64,000 bases of DNA from a virus: IMG/VR virus record IMGVR_UViG_3300046673_000306, positions 1 to 64,000 of that record. One strand, given 5' to 3'. Position 1 is the first letter of the stretch, and each line of letters opens with the position of its first letter. The notes under the pieces are model-generated. The model was not told where the DNA came from. It made no database searches and saw nothing but the letters and a program-made list of their open reading frames with translations. This document shows positions 22,388-30,452 of the stretch, in pieces. A program made the translations under genes and the position numbers.

Positions 22388-22776
22388 TCAAGCTCTGGGT
22401 CGACGACATCCGCCCCGCCCCCGAAGGATGGCACTGGGCCAAGACCGTGACCGAGGCGATCCGCGTGCTCGCCACCCAGAAGGTATCCGAGGTCTCGTTC
22501 GACCACGACATCAGCCACGACGTCCAGATCAACGGGGTCCACCGACCGTACCCGTGTGGGGAGACATTCGAGCCCGTGGCCTTCTACTTATTGTGCATGG
22601 CCATGGTCTGGGACCGCGACGGCGGGTCGACCTTGGACGCCGATTATCTCCCGAGCAGGGTCAACATACATTCGGCCAACGTCGGTCAGGCCGAGAACAT
22701 GAGGGAGATGCTGTGCGGGTTCTACCCCGTTACGGTAACGTTGGGGAAACCGTGCAACCGATTTGAGGGTAAATAG
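22384..22776 (+). CDS. Cyclic-phosphate-processing receiver-like (cREC) protein
   Basis: 130 residues of the receiver-like family found in phages and near RNA/nucleotide-processing genes. Opening strand IKLWVDDIRPAPEGW with the acidic pair Asp7-Asp8, helix TVTEAIRVL, and SFDHDISHD, which is the characteristic signature of the family. Proposed to act on cyclic-phosphate ends or nucleotides. Overlaps the previous stop (GTGATC). Confidence 0.8.
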   Translation: MIKLWVDDIRPAPEGWHWAKTVTEAIRVLATQKVSEVSFDHDISHDVQINGVHRPYPCGETFEPVAFYLLCMAMVWDRDGGSTLDADYLPSRVNIHSANVGQAENMREMLCGFYPVTVTLGKPCNRFEGK

Positions 22777-22798
22777 TTAATCGACGTGAGGAGGTACA

Positions 22799-23533
22799 GT
22801 GAGTATGGACAAGAAGAAGATCGAGACGTTCAATGAGCCAGGAGATGGGCCGGGCGATGGGACTCCGATGGTCCCCTCCGGGGACAAGACGATCCTTACC
22901 GTGAAGGCCCCGAACTTCCGGGTCGCCGAGTTCAAGATCGTGAACGAACCTGGGGTCCCGTTGGTTATCCATAAGTTCTCTGAGAAGGCTAAGAAACAGA
23001 TGATGGCCAACCAGAAAGAGGGCGCAGCGGCCAAGGGCAAGAAGAACCGGGAGCCCCGGGATTTTGATCGGGACTTCAACGGCGCTCGGCACATCTCAAC
23101 CCAGGGCTGGGACGGCATTTCCGCAGGAGCCTTCAGGGCGGGGATGATCTCGGCCTGCAAGACCTGCGGCGTGGTCATGACCAAAGCTAAGTTGGCGATC
23201 AGCATCCTCGCCGATGGCAGGGACAAAGAGGACGGGACTCCGCTGGTCCGTATCTATGGCAAGCCCGTCAAAGATGTACGACCGGCGCGCAATGATAATG
23301 GGTCCTGTGACCTGCGCGCGAGGCCCATGTACAATGATTGGCACGCGGTCCTCCGCGTTCGCTACGACGCGGACATGATGTCCCTGGAGACCGTGACCAA
23401 CCTTCTATACCGAACCGGGTTGCAAGTAGGGACCGGGGAGGGGCGCCCCGATTCAAAGAAGAGCGCCGGGTGCGGCTGGGGGACCTGGACCCCCGAGGGC
23501 AAGCCCAAGGAGCGGAAGGCTCTGATCGCATAA
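22799..23533 (+). CDS. Conserved phage protein of unknown function, 244 residues
   Basis: Contains blocks typical of a widespread phage protein: VIHKFSEKAKKQMMANQ, then FRAGMISACKTCGVVMT, RARPMYNDWHAVLRVRYD, and LLYRTGLQVGTGEGRPDSK near the end. Usually found beside the protein encoded by the next gene, as here. The GTG 22799 start has GGAGGT upstream, and ATG 22805 is an alternative. The constant pairing suggests a common complex. Confidence 0.8.
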   Translation: MSMDKKKIETFNEPGDGPGDGTPMVPSGDKTILTVKAPNFRVAEFKIVNEPGVPLVIHKFSEKAKKQMMANQKEGAAAKGKKNREPRDFDRDFNGARHISTQGWDGISAGAFRAGMISACKTCGVVMTKAKLAISILADGRDKEDGTPLVRIYGKPVKDVRPARNDNGSCDLRARPMYNDWHAVLRVRYDADMMSLETVTNLLYRTGLQVGTGEGRPDSKKSAGCGWGTWTPEGKPKERKALIA

Positions 23534-23542
23534 GGAATCATC

Positions 23543-24055
23543 ATGCACAATAAGAAGATCACACACAGGTTGTCGTCTAAGAAGCGCAGCCTTGATCAGA
23601 AAAGGGAGAAACTGGTCAAGCACGAACTCGATCGGGTACAAAGAGATCATGGGGGAATTCTCTACCCAAAGGACGTTGTTGAAGCGGCGAGGCCAAAAAA
23701 ATCACCGTTGCATGATGAGTTCGAGTGGGACAACACGGTTGCTGCCGAGCGATGGAGAATGGAGCAAGCGCGCCACCTGATCCGCGTCTTCGTCAACGTC
23801 ATCGAGGAGGGGCACTCCGAGACCCGGGTCTACGTCGCCCTGAGTTCGGATCGTTCCGGTGGCGGTGGATATCGGGCGACCGTAAACGTCCTATCGAACA
23901 AGGGGCTTCGCGAAGTCATGCTCAGCGACGCCCTGGAGGATATGCGTAGCTTCAAGGCTAAGTACCTGGCCATCAAGGAATTGGCTGCCGTCTTCGCGGA
24001 GATGGATAAGGCCGAGGCCTTGATCGAAAAGAGTGTGGCTGGATCAGGGAAGTAA
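23543..24055 (+). CDS. Conserved phage protein of unknown function, 170 residues
   Basis: Has the family blocks LYPKDVVEAARPKKSPLHDE, FEWDNTVAAERWRMEQARHL, YVALSSDR and a helical C-terminus (AVFAEMDKAEALIEK). Common partner of the preceding gene in phage genomes. Lys/Arg-rich N-terminus. Last gene before a 692-base stretch without a phage gene. Confidence 0.8.
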   Translation: MHNKKITHRLSSKKRSLDQKREKLVKHELDRVQRDHGGILYPKDVVEAARPKKSPLHDEFEWDNTVAAERWRMEQARHLIRVFVNVIEEGHSETRVYVALSSDRSGGGGYRATVNVLSNKGLREVMLSDALEDMRSFKAKYLAIKELAAVFAEMDKAEALIEKSVAGSGK

Positions 24056-24072
24056 CCCAGTACCGTATATCA

Positions 24073-24536
24073 TGGCAGGCGAGGCGGGGCTTGGCCTGGA
24101 TTGTTATGGTGCGTCACGGTTCGGTAAGGTAGGTCTAGGCAGGCGTGGCTCGGCGTGGCTCGGCGTGTCCAGGAAAGGCGTAACGTGGTCCGGCGGGGTC
24201 CGGCATGGCAGGCGGGGTGGGGTCTGGATTGGTCTGGCTGGGTTGGGACTGGTCGGGTCCGGTAGGGCGAGGTTGGGCAGGCTAGGTATGTCGAGGTCGG
24301 GACTGGCGAGGCGAGGCCCGGCTTGTTCTGGTTCGGCAGGCACGGCATGTTGTGGTTGGGTCCGGAGAGGTGGGGCGCAGTGTGGCATGGCAGGCTTGGC
24401 CCGGCTTGTTCTGGTTCGGCGGCGCGGGGCGGGATGTGGCCCAGCGGGGCGGGATACGGCAGGCTAGGCGCGTTAAGGAAAGGTGCGGTGAGGCGGGAAC
24501 AGGGTTAGGTTAGGCTCGGTAATGGCTGGCGCGGTG
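24073..24536 (+). repeat. G-rich non-coding array with 5-nt period (GGNNN)
   Basis: About 460 bases in which GG recurs every five bases (for example GGCGT GGCTC GGCGT GGCTC), with drifting intervening bases and a strong purine/G bias on the plus strand. A perfect copy pair CCCGGCTTGTTCTGGTTCGG lies at about 24316 and 24400. The open frames on both strands are by-products of the composition, with no ribosome sites or protein-like sequence. No promoter was seen inside. Confidence 0.8.
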
Positions 24537-24559
24537 CGATTGTTACCACCGCGCCAGCC
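24524..24559 (+). terminator. Perfect 13-bp hairpin closing the G-rich array
   Basis: GGCTGGCGCGGTG (24524-24536) pairs perfectly with 24547-24559 around a 10-base loop. No U-run follows. It may stabilise or end a transcript covering the array. Confidence 0.6.
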
Positions 24560-24624
24560 TGAGCAAGAAAGTGATCTGATGAATAATATAAAGTCGAGTA
24601 ACTATCCCATCAAGACACGTAGCC

Positions 24625-24653
24625 TTGACAAGAAAGCATCCTCCTGTTATACT
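24625..24653 (+). promoter_or_regulatory. Promoter of TnpB copy 1
   Basis: TTGACA, 17-base spacer, TATACT. The seventh base after the -10 box is G24660, the first base of the structured leader. Confidence 0.8.
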
Positions 24654-24659
24654 AATCAT

Positions 24660-24747
24660 GCTACCGGATGAAGTGAGCATTTTCATTCTTAGGTCCTCGT
24701 GCGGAAACGCTCACGGTGCTTCCGGTAGCCACGAGGGCCTTCTTTTT
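24660..24747 (+). promoter_or_regulatory. Structured 5' leader RNA of TnpB copy 1, A-B-A'-B' topology
   Basis: Arm A 24660-24678 pairs with A' 24709-24729 (internal loop TGAA/GCACC). Arm B 24692-24701 pairs with B' 24730-24739 with one G-U pair. The A-B linker is U-rich. B' is followed by TTCTTTTT and the ATG. No Shine-Dalgarno. Same plan as 9186-9088 and 40968-41043. Compare with published IS605-orfB RNA motifs. Confidence 0.78.
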
Positions 24748-25890
24748 ATGTTGAAGACTTATTCGTTCAGGCTCTACCCGAACCACGCGCAGACTAAGAA
24801 TCTGGCGCAGCACTTCGGCGCGGCCCGCTGGATTTACAACCAATCCCTTGAGCGAAAGATCAAAGTCTACCAGGAGACGAAGAAGAGCCTGTCCTGGGTC
24901 GACCTCGCCAAGGAGATCACAGGTCTCAAGAAGGCCGCTGGTACGATGTGGCTCCAGGATGTTGCTCTCGCCCCGCTCCAGTCCTCTGTTCGGCACCTCG
25001 ACTCCTCCTTCAAGAGATTTTTCCAGGAGAAGAGAGGCTTCCCGGCGTTCAAGCGGAGGCGCGGCAGGCAGTCGTTCCAGTATCCCACCGGAGTCAAGGT
25101 GGATTTCCCGAAACACCTGCTCTACCTCCCCCGCATCGGATGGATTCGTTTTAGAGACCCAAGAGTGTTCTATGGCAAGATCGGCACCGTTACCGTCGTC
25201 AAGTCGTCTACCGGGAAGCACTACGCCCAGGTCCTGGTCGAGTTGCCTGGGGAAGTCATTGAGAAGAAGCCGCTGGAGCAGTCCAGGGCCGTTGGCGTCG
25301 ACGTTGGACTGACAACTTTCGCGACCTTCTCCGACGGGCGCAAGATAGCGAACCCGCGCTTCTTGAAGACCGCCCTGACGAAACTGCGCCGCGCGAACCG
25401 GCGTCTGAGCCGCAAGCAGAAGGGCTCCAATAACAGGAGCAAGTCGCGGTTGAAACTCGCGCATGTTCACGAGAAGATCGCGAACCGCAGAAAAGACTTC
25501 TTGCACAAGTTGACGAGCCAGATGACGAACGAGAACCAAGTCGACACCTGGGTAGTCGAGACGTTGAACGTGAAGGGCATGGGGAAGATGCGCAGCCTGT
25601 CTCGCGCCATCCACGATGCGGCCTGGTCGGAGTTTGTGCGCCAGCTCGCATACAAGAGCGAGTGGCGCGGTAAGAACCTGGTGAAGATCGGTCGCTTCAT
25701 GCCGTCGTCTAAGATGTGTTCCTGCGGAGCGATCAATGATAGTCTGCGCCTCGCCGACAGGACGTGGACGTGCGCCATGTGCGGCGCCACCCACGATAGA
25801 GACGTGCTGGCCGCGCAGAACATTCTGCGGTTCGGCTTTGATACCGAGGGTAACCCGGGAATTAACGCTTCTGGACAGGCGGTGCCTTAA
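24748..25890 (+). CDS. tnpB: TnpB (IS200/IS605-type RNA-guided nuclease), copy 1
   Basis: 380 residues, full length. N-terminal OrfB domain (FRLYPNHAQTKNLAQHFGAARW), a RuvC-like core with GVDVGLTTF (Asp near 184), VVETLNVKGM (Glu near 271) and HDRDVLAAQN (Asp near 351), and a zinc finger MCSCG...CAMCG between them. All catalytic residues are present, so it is probably active. TnpB uses an RNA from the right end of its element to cut DNA. The start is ATG 24748 after the structured leader. An in-frame ATG region further up would lie inside the leader. Confidence 0.93.
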   Translation: MLKTYSFRLYPNHAQTKNLAQHFGAARWIYNQSLERKIKVYQETKKSLSWVDLAKEITGLKKAAGTMWLQDVALAPLQSSVRHLDSSFKRFFQEKRGFPAFKRRRGRQSFQYPTGVKVDFPKHLLYLPRIGWIRFRDPRVFYGKIGTVTVVKSSTGKHYAQVLVELPGEVIEKKPLEQSRAVGVDVGLTTFATFSDGRKIANPRFLKTALTKLRRANRRLSRKQKGSNNRSKSRLKLAHVHEKIANRRKDFLHKLTSQMTNENQVDTWVVETLNVKGMGKMRSLSRAIHDAAWSEFVRQLAYKSEWRGKNLVKIGRFMPSSKMCSCGAINDSLRLADRTWTCAMCGATHDRDVLAAQNILRFGFDTEGNPGINASGQAVP

Positions 25891-25963
25891 TGCCCCTGGT
25901 TGAAGGAAGAAATCCATACGTGTTCTCATGGGATAGTTACCTTTCAGATCGGAGACCATCCTG

Positions 25964-26146
25964 ATGGCCACGTGGCAAGAGCAGCAAAAGGCGTCGTCAT
26001 TGGCCGCCGACCTCAACGAGCTGCTGAAGGTCTTGACCCCCGACCAGCGCCTCGTGGTCTTCAGCGACGTCGGCGAGGGCTACTGCTCGGTCTGCGGCTA
26101 CGAGAGGCCGGGAGCGGCGCCCTGCCAGTGCCACAACGACGAATGA
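25964..26146 (+). CDS. Small zinc-site protein, 60 residues
   Basis: Helical N-terminus (QEQQKASSLAADLNELLKVL), then CSVCGYERPGAAPCQCH, a CxxC...CxC-H metal site. The start is preceded by CGGAGA, just beyond the right end of the TnpB element. Confidence 0.65.
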   Translation: MATWQEQQKASSLAADLNELLKVLTPDQRLVVFSDVGEGYCSVCGYERPGAAPCQCHNDE

Positions 26147-26391
26147 GCTACGTCGCCTACCCCGACGGCACCCCGGTCTTCGGCGGATCGTCACCGCTCA
26201 ACACCAAGGCCGCCGAGCGCCAGGCCAGCCGATCTCTGGGCGCGGACTGGCGCGAGCGCGGATACAAGGTTTGCTACGGAGAGCCCCCGAGACCGGAGCC
26301 GGTCGAGCCCGATCCATGCCCCAGGATCAGGCTCCGCGTCTTCGGGACACCGATCGCGCTTTTTACAGACTGGCACAAAAGTGGGTCTTGA
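26143..26391 (+). CDS. Small unknown protein, 82 residues
   Basis: Starts on an ATGA overlap. Beta-rich start (YVAYPDGTPVFGG), basic helix (AERQASRSLGADWRERGYKV) and a Pro-rich middle. Its TGA stop lies inside the -35 box of the next promoter. Confidence 0.6.
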   Translation: MSYVAYPDGTPVFGGSSPLNTKAAERQASRSLGADWRERGYKVCYGEPPRPEPVEPDPCPRIRLRVFGTPIALFTDWHKSGS

Positions 26392-26416
26392 CAAAAGTGC
26401 GTTTGTATGTTAGTAT
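26388..26416 (+). promoter_or_regulatory. Leaderless-type promoter
   Basis: GGGTC-TTGACA, 17-base spacer, TAGTAT, five bases before ATG 26422. The spacer lacks the TTCAAC seen in most family members. Confidence 0.75.
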
Positions 26417-26421
26417 ATAGT

Positions 26422-26595
26422 ATGGAACAGAAACCGAAGAGCGACAAGGAACTCGCCAAGGGCATGAGGTCTGTTGCCGACGATGCCTGGAGCAGATGGG
26501 AGAAGGACCCCACGATCCAGCGCGCCAGAGCCGCCAGGTTCTTCTCGATCCTGGCCGCGAACACCGAGGCCGTGGCTTCGTCAAGCAAGAGATAG
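26422..26595 (+). CDS. Small helical protein, 57 residues
   Basis: Starts at the predicted transcript start (no ribosome site). Mostly helical and highly charged (MEQKPKSDKELAKGMRSVAD, AARFFSILAANTEAV). Unknown function. Confidence 0.6.
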   Translation: MEQKPKSDKELAKGMRSVADDAWSRWEKDPTIQRARAARFFSILAANTEAVASSSKR

Positions 26596-26608
26596 TAGGA
26601 GGAGAAAT

Positions 26609-26986
26609 ATGGGAGTGCTCAGAGACGCATCGAACGTGTTCCTGATCCTGGCCGAAGTAGCCCAGGAACACGGCCACGTGAAGTCTGAAAAAATTTTTAC
26701 CAGCCTTTCCTACAGAGCCGATCGGATGCTGAAATTTGGGGAGCGCGTTCGCTTAGACCAGGGCATCATCGGGAAGATCAGCGATGTCTCGGATGCCAAT
26801 ATGCGCTTGTATATAGGCGACCTGGACATGGACCAGCTAGTCAAGGTCATGGAGAGTGCTGACGCCGCCCTCAATTCAGGGAAGAAGATATTTGATTGGG
26901 ATCGGGACGCCAACAGGTACCAGGCTCAGCGCGTCATGGGCTTTGTGAACGAAGCCATGGATCGCCTCAGGAAAAAACCGATATGA
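26609..26986 (+). CDS. Unknown helical protein, 125 residues
   Basis: AGGAGGAGAAAT directly precedes ATG 26609, which sets the start. Sequence is helical (NVFLILAEVAQEHGHVKSEK; DQLVKVMESADAALN). No motif recognised. Confidence 0.7.
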   Translation: MGVLRDASNVFLILAEVAQEHGHVKSEKIFTSLSYRADRMLKFGERVRLDQGIIGKISDVSDANMRLYIGDLDMDQLVKVMESADAALNSGKKIFDWDRDANRYQAQRVMGFVNEAMDRLRKKPI

Positions 26987-27243
26987 AAAACAATAAGCCA
27001 GGACCACTTGCCCAGCCCAAGAGCACGTACTTTCACCTCAACATCACGCTACCGAACGAACTCGACGTCGCCATCGCTGACGTCGGGAACCGGGCCAGAG
27101 CCAGCGGCGGGCGCAAGATCAGGAAGACCGAGGTCCTCCGGGCATTGGTCAGGTTCATGATCGAACTCGACGTCGACGTCTCCGGGGTCAAGAGCGAGGA
27201 CGATTTCTTCAGCAGGCTCAGGGATGCCTTCCTGAGTAAGTGA
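26983..27243 (+). CDS. Ribbon-helix-helix-like protein, 86 residues
   Basis: A strand (TYFHLNITLPNELDVAIADV) followed by a helix (RKTEVLRALVRFMIELDVD) fits a ribbon-helix-helix DNA-binding fold of CopG type. Overlaps the previous gene by four bases (ATGA). Possibly a regulator of this block. Confidence 0.65.
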   Translation: MKNNKPGPLAQPKSTYFHLNITLPNELDVAIADVGNRARASGGRKIRKTEVLRALVRFMIELDVDVSGVKSEDDFFSRLRDAFLSK

Positions 27244-27247
27244 CCGT

Positions 27248-27418
27248 ATGACCAAGATCGAGATCAATAAGTCCCAGCAGGGCAAGAACCGTTTCGTCCT
27301 CCTAATGGGGAAGAAGCCCCGTCGTTTCCACATCAGCCGCCAGGAATTATTTCAACTGATGGACACCGGAATCGCGGCCCTGTCCGTTTCAGTTCAAGGA
27401 GATCGCCATCATGGCTGA
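27248..27418 (+). CDS. Small basic protein, 56 residues
   Basis: ATG 27248, four bases after the previous stop. Basic, beta-like (NRFVLLMGKKPRRFHISRQE). Ends by overlapping the next start. No function recognised, but spacing and composition fit a gene. Confidence 0.55.
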   Translation: MTKIEINKSQQGKNRFVLLMGKKPRRFHISRQELFQLMDTGIAALSVSVQGDRHHG

Positions 27419-27887
27419 GAGAATCGTAGACAAGTATTGGATCGACCCGAGCGGTGCTCTCCATCACGTCACTGACGAGCACCAACTCTACGCCTGGACC
27501 TTCCTAGGGCCCAAGGTCACGAAGAAGTTCACCAAGGGCAAGTGGCAGGCCGACGATGAATTCCTAAAGCGCGGCTGGATCAGGGTCCAGATTTACTCGG
27601 AAGATGGCCTGGCCCTCCAGGGGCAGCGCGAGTACCTGAACCGCAACGGTCAGTTCATCCTGGAGGCCATTCCCAGCCCCCGCCGTGTCTACATCAACGT
27701 CTGGCCCACCGGCGAGTACAAGTACTACGGGGCCGAGGAACTGGACAAGATCGGCTGGGACGCACTCGCGAAGAAGAGCAAGGGCAAGACCCTATTTGCG
27801 GCGCTGCTGCGCGAGATCGCTACCGACGTAAAGCCCGGGGACAAGCTGACGTTGCAGGAGCAGTGGGCGAAGAGGGCGCGGCCATGA
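27411..27887 (+). CDS. Unknown protein, 158 residues
   Basis: Beta-rich, with a C-terminal helix. Blocks YWIDPSGALHHVTDEHQLYA, RGWIRVQIYSEDGLALQG and PRRVYINVWPTGEYKYYG look like a small enzyme or binding fold, but I do not recognise it. AAGGAGA precedes the ATG. Confidence 0.7.
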   Translation: MAERIVDKYWIDPSGALHHVTDEHQLYAWTFLGPKVTKKFTKGKWQADDEFLKRGWIRVQIYSEDGLALQGQREYLNRNGQFILEAIPSPRRVYINVWPTGEYKYYGAEELDKIGWDALAKKSKGKTLFAALLREIATDVKPGDKLTLQEQWAKRARP

Positions 27888-28267
27888 AAGAGCACGAGTG
27901 GGACTACGAGGCCCTGGAAAGGGAAGCGATCAAGACCTTGGGTGAGTTGCGGGTCGCCTCTTTGCTAAAGCGTGGCTACGGTAACACCGTGGCCGGGGTA
28001 ATCGCCGAGTTTGACCGCGTAGCGAACGACGCGGAAAAAGCCCAGAAGTTCGTCAATGATATGGTAGGGCAGTGGGTGGCGGTACGAGGTCCCAACGGTG
28101 AATACTTTGCCGTGGAGATGGACGAGTGGGACCAAGTCGTTGAGCACATCCACTCCGTGTACCCCAACACCAAGTTCCCGAGCTTCCTCAGCACTCAGGC
28201 TCACAAATCAGGCTTGTCCGGCGTGGACCCGAAGGGAGTGAAGTACGACCAGAGGAAACCACGATGA
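27884..28267 (+). CDS. Unknown protein, 127 residues
   Basis: Acidic helical start (KEHEWDYEALEREAIKTL), a basic middle and a C-terminal AHKSGLSGVDPKG tail. Overlaps the previous stop (ATGA). No domain recognised. Confidence 0.68.
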   Translation: MKEHEWDYEALEREAIKTLGELRVASLLKRGYGNTVAGVIAEFDRVANDAEKAQKFVNDMVGQWVAVRGPNGEYFAVEMDEWDQVVEHIHSVYPNTKFPSFLSTQAHKSGLSGVDPKGVKYDQRKPR

Positions 28268-28503
28268 GGTACGGCATAGGTTGGTGGCGAGCACGATTCT
28301 TCTGGAAGCTCCACATCTTTATGGGGCACCTGATGGAGCCCTGCTGGCCGATGCGCGCCGCAGACTGGATTGACACTCACGTCCTTCACCGCTGGTTCCT
28401 GCTGAAGTTCTACGACACCTGGACGTTGCGTTTGCGCATCATTTCATACGGATGGTGGCGGGACGCCGTGTATGGGCCACGGCCCCAAGGAGTGCGGCCA
28501 TGA
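28264..28503 (+). CDS. Trp/Arg-rich small protein, 79 residues
   Basis: Contains ten Trp and many Arg (WWRARFFWKLHIFMG, DTWTLRLRIISYGWW), giving amphipathic, membrane-surface-like helices. Overlaps both neighbours by four bases. Unknown function, possibly membrane-associated. Confidence 0.62.
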   Translation: MRYGIGWWRARFFWKLHIFMGHLMEPCWPMRAADWIDTHVLHRWFLLKFYDTWTLRLRIISYGWWRDAVYGPRPQGVRP

Positions 28504-28928
28504 TCTCCAAGGTCGAGAAGGTGTTGCGGAGCGACAAGTACAATCTGGCCGAAAGGCGCCTGGAGTCCGACCAGAGGAAGAACCGGAAGGTCGTGGCCAT
28601 GACTCAGGCAAGGATCGACGGCTGGCACGTCGGTCCTTCCTGGGGGCGCCTCTGGTTCACGGGACCGACGTCGACCGTGTTCGTCCGACTCCAGGACTTC
28701 CTCTTCGTCTCCTACGATCTGAGCCGCCTCCGCTTCGAGCCCTTCGCGATCAGCCCCAAGGGCGTGGTTCGGCACCTGGACCCGATGGCCCCGAGCCGCC
28801 CGGGCTACATCTGCGTCAGATCGCGGTCGTGCCCAGTCACCGGCTGCGTCGTCTATGCCATGCGCGTCGTCCACGACGACCGGCCCGAGGAGTACTGGCA
28901 GTTCGTGCTCGACCCGCTTGAGGGATGA
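28500..28928 (+). CDS. Unknown protein, 142 residues
   Basis: Basic N-terminus then beta-rich core (TVFVRLQDFLFVSYDLSRLR, PGYICVRSRSCPVTG, YWQFVLDPLEG). Start fixed by the ATGA overlap. No family recognised. Confidence 0.68.
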   Translation: MISKVEKVLRSDKYNLAERRLESDQRKNRKVVAMTQARIDGWHVGPSWGRLWFTGPTSTVFVRLQDFLFVSYDLSRLRFEPFAISPKGVVRHLDPMAPSRPGYICVRSRSCPVTGCVVYAMRVVHDDRPEEYWQFVLDPLEG

Positions 28929-28929
28929 C

Positions 28930-29454
28930 ATGGACAAGAACAAGAGACTTCTCCGGCTAAGGGATCGTTGCATTGAGCTTCTTCCAGCCGTAAGATTTTC
29001 CCAAGACTTCTTATCCTTGGTTGGCACCGTGCCCTGCGCCACAAAATCGGTTCTGTACAAGAAGGAGAGCGATGGGTTCTATGTGACCAAGCACAGAACT
29101 TGTTCCTGGTACGGATACAGGATGGACCGAGGTCTAGGAGCGCTGCTCTATGGCTTCTTTGATACGACCAAAGTGGAAGGCAGGGCACATAATGACGTCA
29201 GAAACCGACTGATCTTCATCATACTCCTGTGGGATTGGCTCAGGGGTAATCCCTGGCTAAAAACCTTTTCAGACAACCAGACTTTGGCTATCCAGTGCGA
29301 GAACGATCTGGCTTATTGGGAGCAGTGGAAGAGAGTCGTGGAGATCATGCACGAGGAGTTCCCGGACTTGTGGAAGTCTTACGCGTGCAGGGCCGGGAAG
29401 GTGAACTTTTTTTTCATTAAGAGGAGAGATCATGGACAAACGAGCGCAGCTTGA
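28930..29454 (+). CDS. Unknown protein, 174 residues
   Basis: Aromatic-rich and more AT-rich than its neighbours. Central helix RLIFIILLWDWLRGNPWL could be buried or membrane-associated. The end overlaps the next gene by 23 bases. No motif recognised. Confidence 0.65.
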   Translation: MDKNKRLLRLRDRCIELLPAVRFSQDFLSLVGTVPCATKSVLYKKESDGFYVTKHRTCSWYGYRMDRGLGALLYGFFDTTKVEGRAHNDVRNRLIFIILLWDWLRGNPWLKTFSDNQTLAIQCENDLAYWEQWKRVVEIMHEEFPDLWKSYACRAGKVNFFFIKRRDHGQTSAA

Positions 29455-30445
29455 GCTTCACCTGTGGGATGCAGCGGTCAACCCAGACTCTGCGGCGGCA
29501 GCAGACTTCTTTGCCCGGGAGTCGAAGAGCGTAGATAGGATCAAGGAAGTCCGTGACCTGGCTCGGACAATGCGCGATCAGGGCGTCCTGGGAAAGAAGA
29601 TGACCCAGGCGCAGTATCTGACATTTATCCGGTACCTGAAGGCCTCGGCGGTAAAGAATGAGGTGGTCGGGACCAGTTGCGATATTGAACAGCTTGCCTC
29701 AAACAAGTTGTTGCACCGTGTCCTGATCTCCGCCGGGCTCAGCCGGGTCTACGAGCATCTATCCGAGGGCCCGTTCGCGATCATGTCCTCGTGGAAGTCG
29801 TGGTTCTCGGACGAGGAGAACTCGAAACGGGATAACCGCCTGCGCGTGCGCCTCCATAATCTAGGGCTCGGGTTCCTCCCGGCCAAGGGCGTGTGGAAGA
29901 ACCTGGAGGGCGAACTCGATAGTGAGGCCAGCCTCTTCATCGTTGGCATCGACCGTCAGACGGCCTTGGGCCTGGCCAAACACTTCCAGCAGGCAGAGTT
30001 GATATGGGGTGACTCTGGCAGGTACGACTTGCTAGATGCCAATACCGGGATATCAAAGAAGGGCGGCCCCGTGTCCGACGATTTCCACCACCTAGACCCC
30101 GGAGAGGTACCCCCATCGGGAAAGACCGAGGTCAAGAAGAAGCCGTTCACGCTCAGCGGCAGGCCATTTGACGGCGTGATCAACGCCGAGGAGTGTTACG
30201 GGGGTTGGGCCGTGGGGAACCGACAGCGGTGGTGGCCGGGGATGTCCAAGACCGCGAAGTGGGATCGCGGTGGCCGCCCCTACTTCTTTTGGAACAAGCT
30301 GGATCATAAGTCCACGTGGCCCCGCTTTGGATTCGATCTGGAGACCAAGTCAGAAATGACGATCGATGAATCCAAGCACTACCTCGACTTGGGAGTTTTC
30401 CTGCCGCTCGGCCCCCTGTGCATGGGGGAAATCTGGGGCAAGTGA
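29432..30445 (+). CDS. DUF3293-like protein, 337 residues
   Basis: Middle section ASLFIVGIDRQTALGLAKHF and QAELIWGDSGRYDLLD resembles DUF3293, a small domain in phage and bacterial proteins of unknown function. The flanks are a helical N-terminal half and a Trp-rich C-terminal part (GWAVGNRQRWWPGMSK). Ribosome site AAGAGGAGA. The C-terminal WPRFGFDLETKSEM region may be a second domain. Confidence 0.65.
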   Translation: MDKRAQLELHLWDAAVNPDSAAAADFFARESKSVDRIKEVRDLARTMRDQGVLGKKMTQAQYLTFIRYLKASAVKNEVVGTSCDIEQLASNKLLHRVLISAGLSRVYEHLSEGPFAIMSSWKSWFSDEENSKRDNRLRVRLHNLGLGFLPAKGVWKNLEGELDSEASLFIVGIDRQTALGLAKHFQQAELIWGDSGRYDLLDANTGISKKGGPVSDDFHHLDPGEVPPSGKTEVKKKPFTLSGRPFDGVINAEECYGGWAVGNRQRWWPGMSKTAKWDRGGRPYFFWNKLDHKSTWPRFGFDLETKSEMTIDESKHYLDLGVFLPLGPLCMGEIWGK

Positions 30446-30452
30446 GGTTCAT

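Larger units (their letters stand above)
24598..25940 (+). mobile_element. TnpB-only IS605-type element with 24-bp inverted ends, copy 1
   Basis: Left end GTAACTATCCCAT...ACACGTA at 24598-24621 and right end 25917-25940 are inverted copies, 21 of 24 bases alike. Between them lie a promoter, a structured leader RNA and tnpB. No tnpA. No target duplication was seen at this copy. A related copy is at 40897-42235. Confidence 0.8.

Noticed and set aside
24070-24388. Pro/Arg-rich open frames on the minus strand of the G-rich array
   Set aside because: They follow from the C-rich complement and 5-nt period, have no ribosome site, and several frames are open at once.
24661-24747. Coding N-terminal extension of TnpB copy 1 from ATG 24659 or upstream
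   Set aside because: It would translate the structured leader; copy 2 and other TnpB proteins start at the equivalent of MLKTYSFRLYP.
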